From Pseudofabraea citricarpa (taxonomy: Eukaryota > Ascomycota > Leotiomycetes > Helotiales > Dermateaceae): a stretch of DNA of 64,000 bases. A model generated the notes under the pieces. It ran no database searches and was not told the DNA's origin. It worked only from the letters and a program-made list of their open reading frames with translations. The stretch spans positions 868,001 to 932,000 of the forward strand of contig JAPWGK010000013.1 of NCBI GenBank assembly GCA_029641185.1, in the 5' to 3' direction. Both the position numbers and the translations under genes were made by a program. Positions 63,608-64,000 of the stretch are shown one piece after another; the first letter of the stretch is position 1; each line of letters begins with the position of its first letter.

Positions 63608-64000
63608 TTTGGAGGCGCTTGTCGTCTATATGGTCGGTGTTTGGGTGTTGTTGGTACGGAGTAGTAAAGTGTTACAACGACGCGTACTCTACAAGAGTTG
63701 CGCGTCGAGCGGTGAGCAGTGAGCAGTGATCGGCAGAATTTGGTGGATAGATTCACGACACGTCTTTTATTTTCAGCTAGCCTACTCATCGCTTGTGAAT
63801 AGACACAAGCATCTGTAACAAATCAAATGTACGGGTTACACACTATCACGCACCGACCTTAGATTAGTGCTATACCAACGACTAGAAACCCTGAATCAAT
63901 TCTGACCTCTCGCTATAGATTTTGAATTTTGAATCATAAATAATTTGTATTTGTAACTACATTATGCCTTGCATAGTCTAAGATAAGCGGGCGACCTGTC
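63608..64000. other. Upstream region of the coiled-coil gene
   Basis: About 390 bases to the window edge, with no gene seen. It includes a short GTGAGCA direct repeat near 63710-63730. Confidence 0.45.

Overview
The window comes from a filamentous ascomycete (Pezizomycotina; a leotiomycete-like fungus is my guess). The support is 17 protein genes with many short GT..AG introns (mostly 42-60 bases) carrying CTAAC/CTGAC branch sites, mostly monocistronic genes on both strands, and fungal families: Zn(II)2Cys6 factor, NACHT-ankyrin NLR, UapA/UapC-type purine permease, and a desaturase fused to cytochrome b5. Exon boundaries were set by eye from splice signals, family conservation and reading phase. 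Every multi-exon model below sums to whole codons without internal stops.

Layout, left to right. BRO1 endosomal-sorting protein (733-3875, +); mitochondrial Lon protease (4869-8226, +); divergent protein kinase-like protein with an acidic repeat tail (10675-13608, +); purine permease (15071-17195, +); L-threonine aldolase (17975-19556, -); a large NLR-type protein with Helo-like N-terminus, NACHT, about 13 ankyrin repeats and a ZZ-like finger (20550-25177, +); delta-9 stearoyl-CoA desaturase (26445-27908, -); hotdog thioesterase (29495-30361, -), divergent from condensin SMC2 (30576-34620, +); MOSC/mARC-like protein (37521-38993, +). A gene-poor stretch of about 6.9 kb follows, then a Zn(II)2Cys6 transcription factor (45894-48430, +), CCR4-NOT subunit NOT2 (49229-51781, +), a CUE-domain membrane protein (52532-53263, +), an unrecognised disordered protein (53956-56108, +), an FAD monooxygenase (56172-57506, -), an unrecognised repeat-bearing protein (58373-60291, +) and a coiled-coil protein (61718-63607, -).

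The genes do not form an operon or an obvious biosynthetic cluster. Most are housekeeping: endosomal sorting, mitochondrial proteolysis, purine uptake, glycine/threonine metabolism, lipid desaturation, condensin and mRNA decay. The accessory elements are the NLR, the atypical kinase, the FAD monooxygenase and the right-hand end (58-62 kb). There, two convergent genes of unknown function are separated and flanked by four unrelated minisatellites and an AT-rich core.

The most notable observations are the NLR whose P-loop lies in a 25-base micro-exon and whose ZZ-like finger is completed only by splicing; a candidate GC-AG intron that rescues the N-terminus of the 53956-56108 gene; the minisatellite cluster; stop-free introns of length 3n; and a TACTGTA/TACAGTA heptamer that recurs in non-coding DNA. 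No rRNA, convincing tRNA, CRISPR array or intact transposon was seen.
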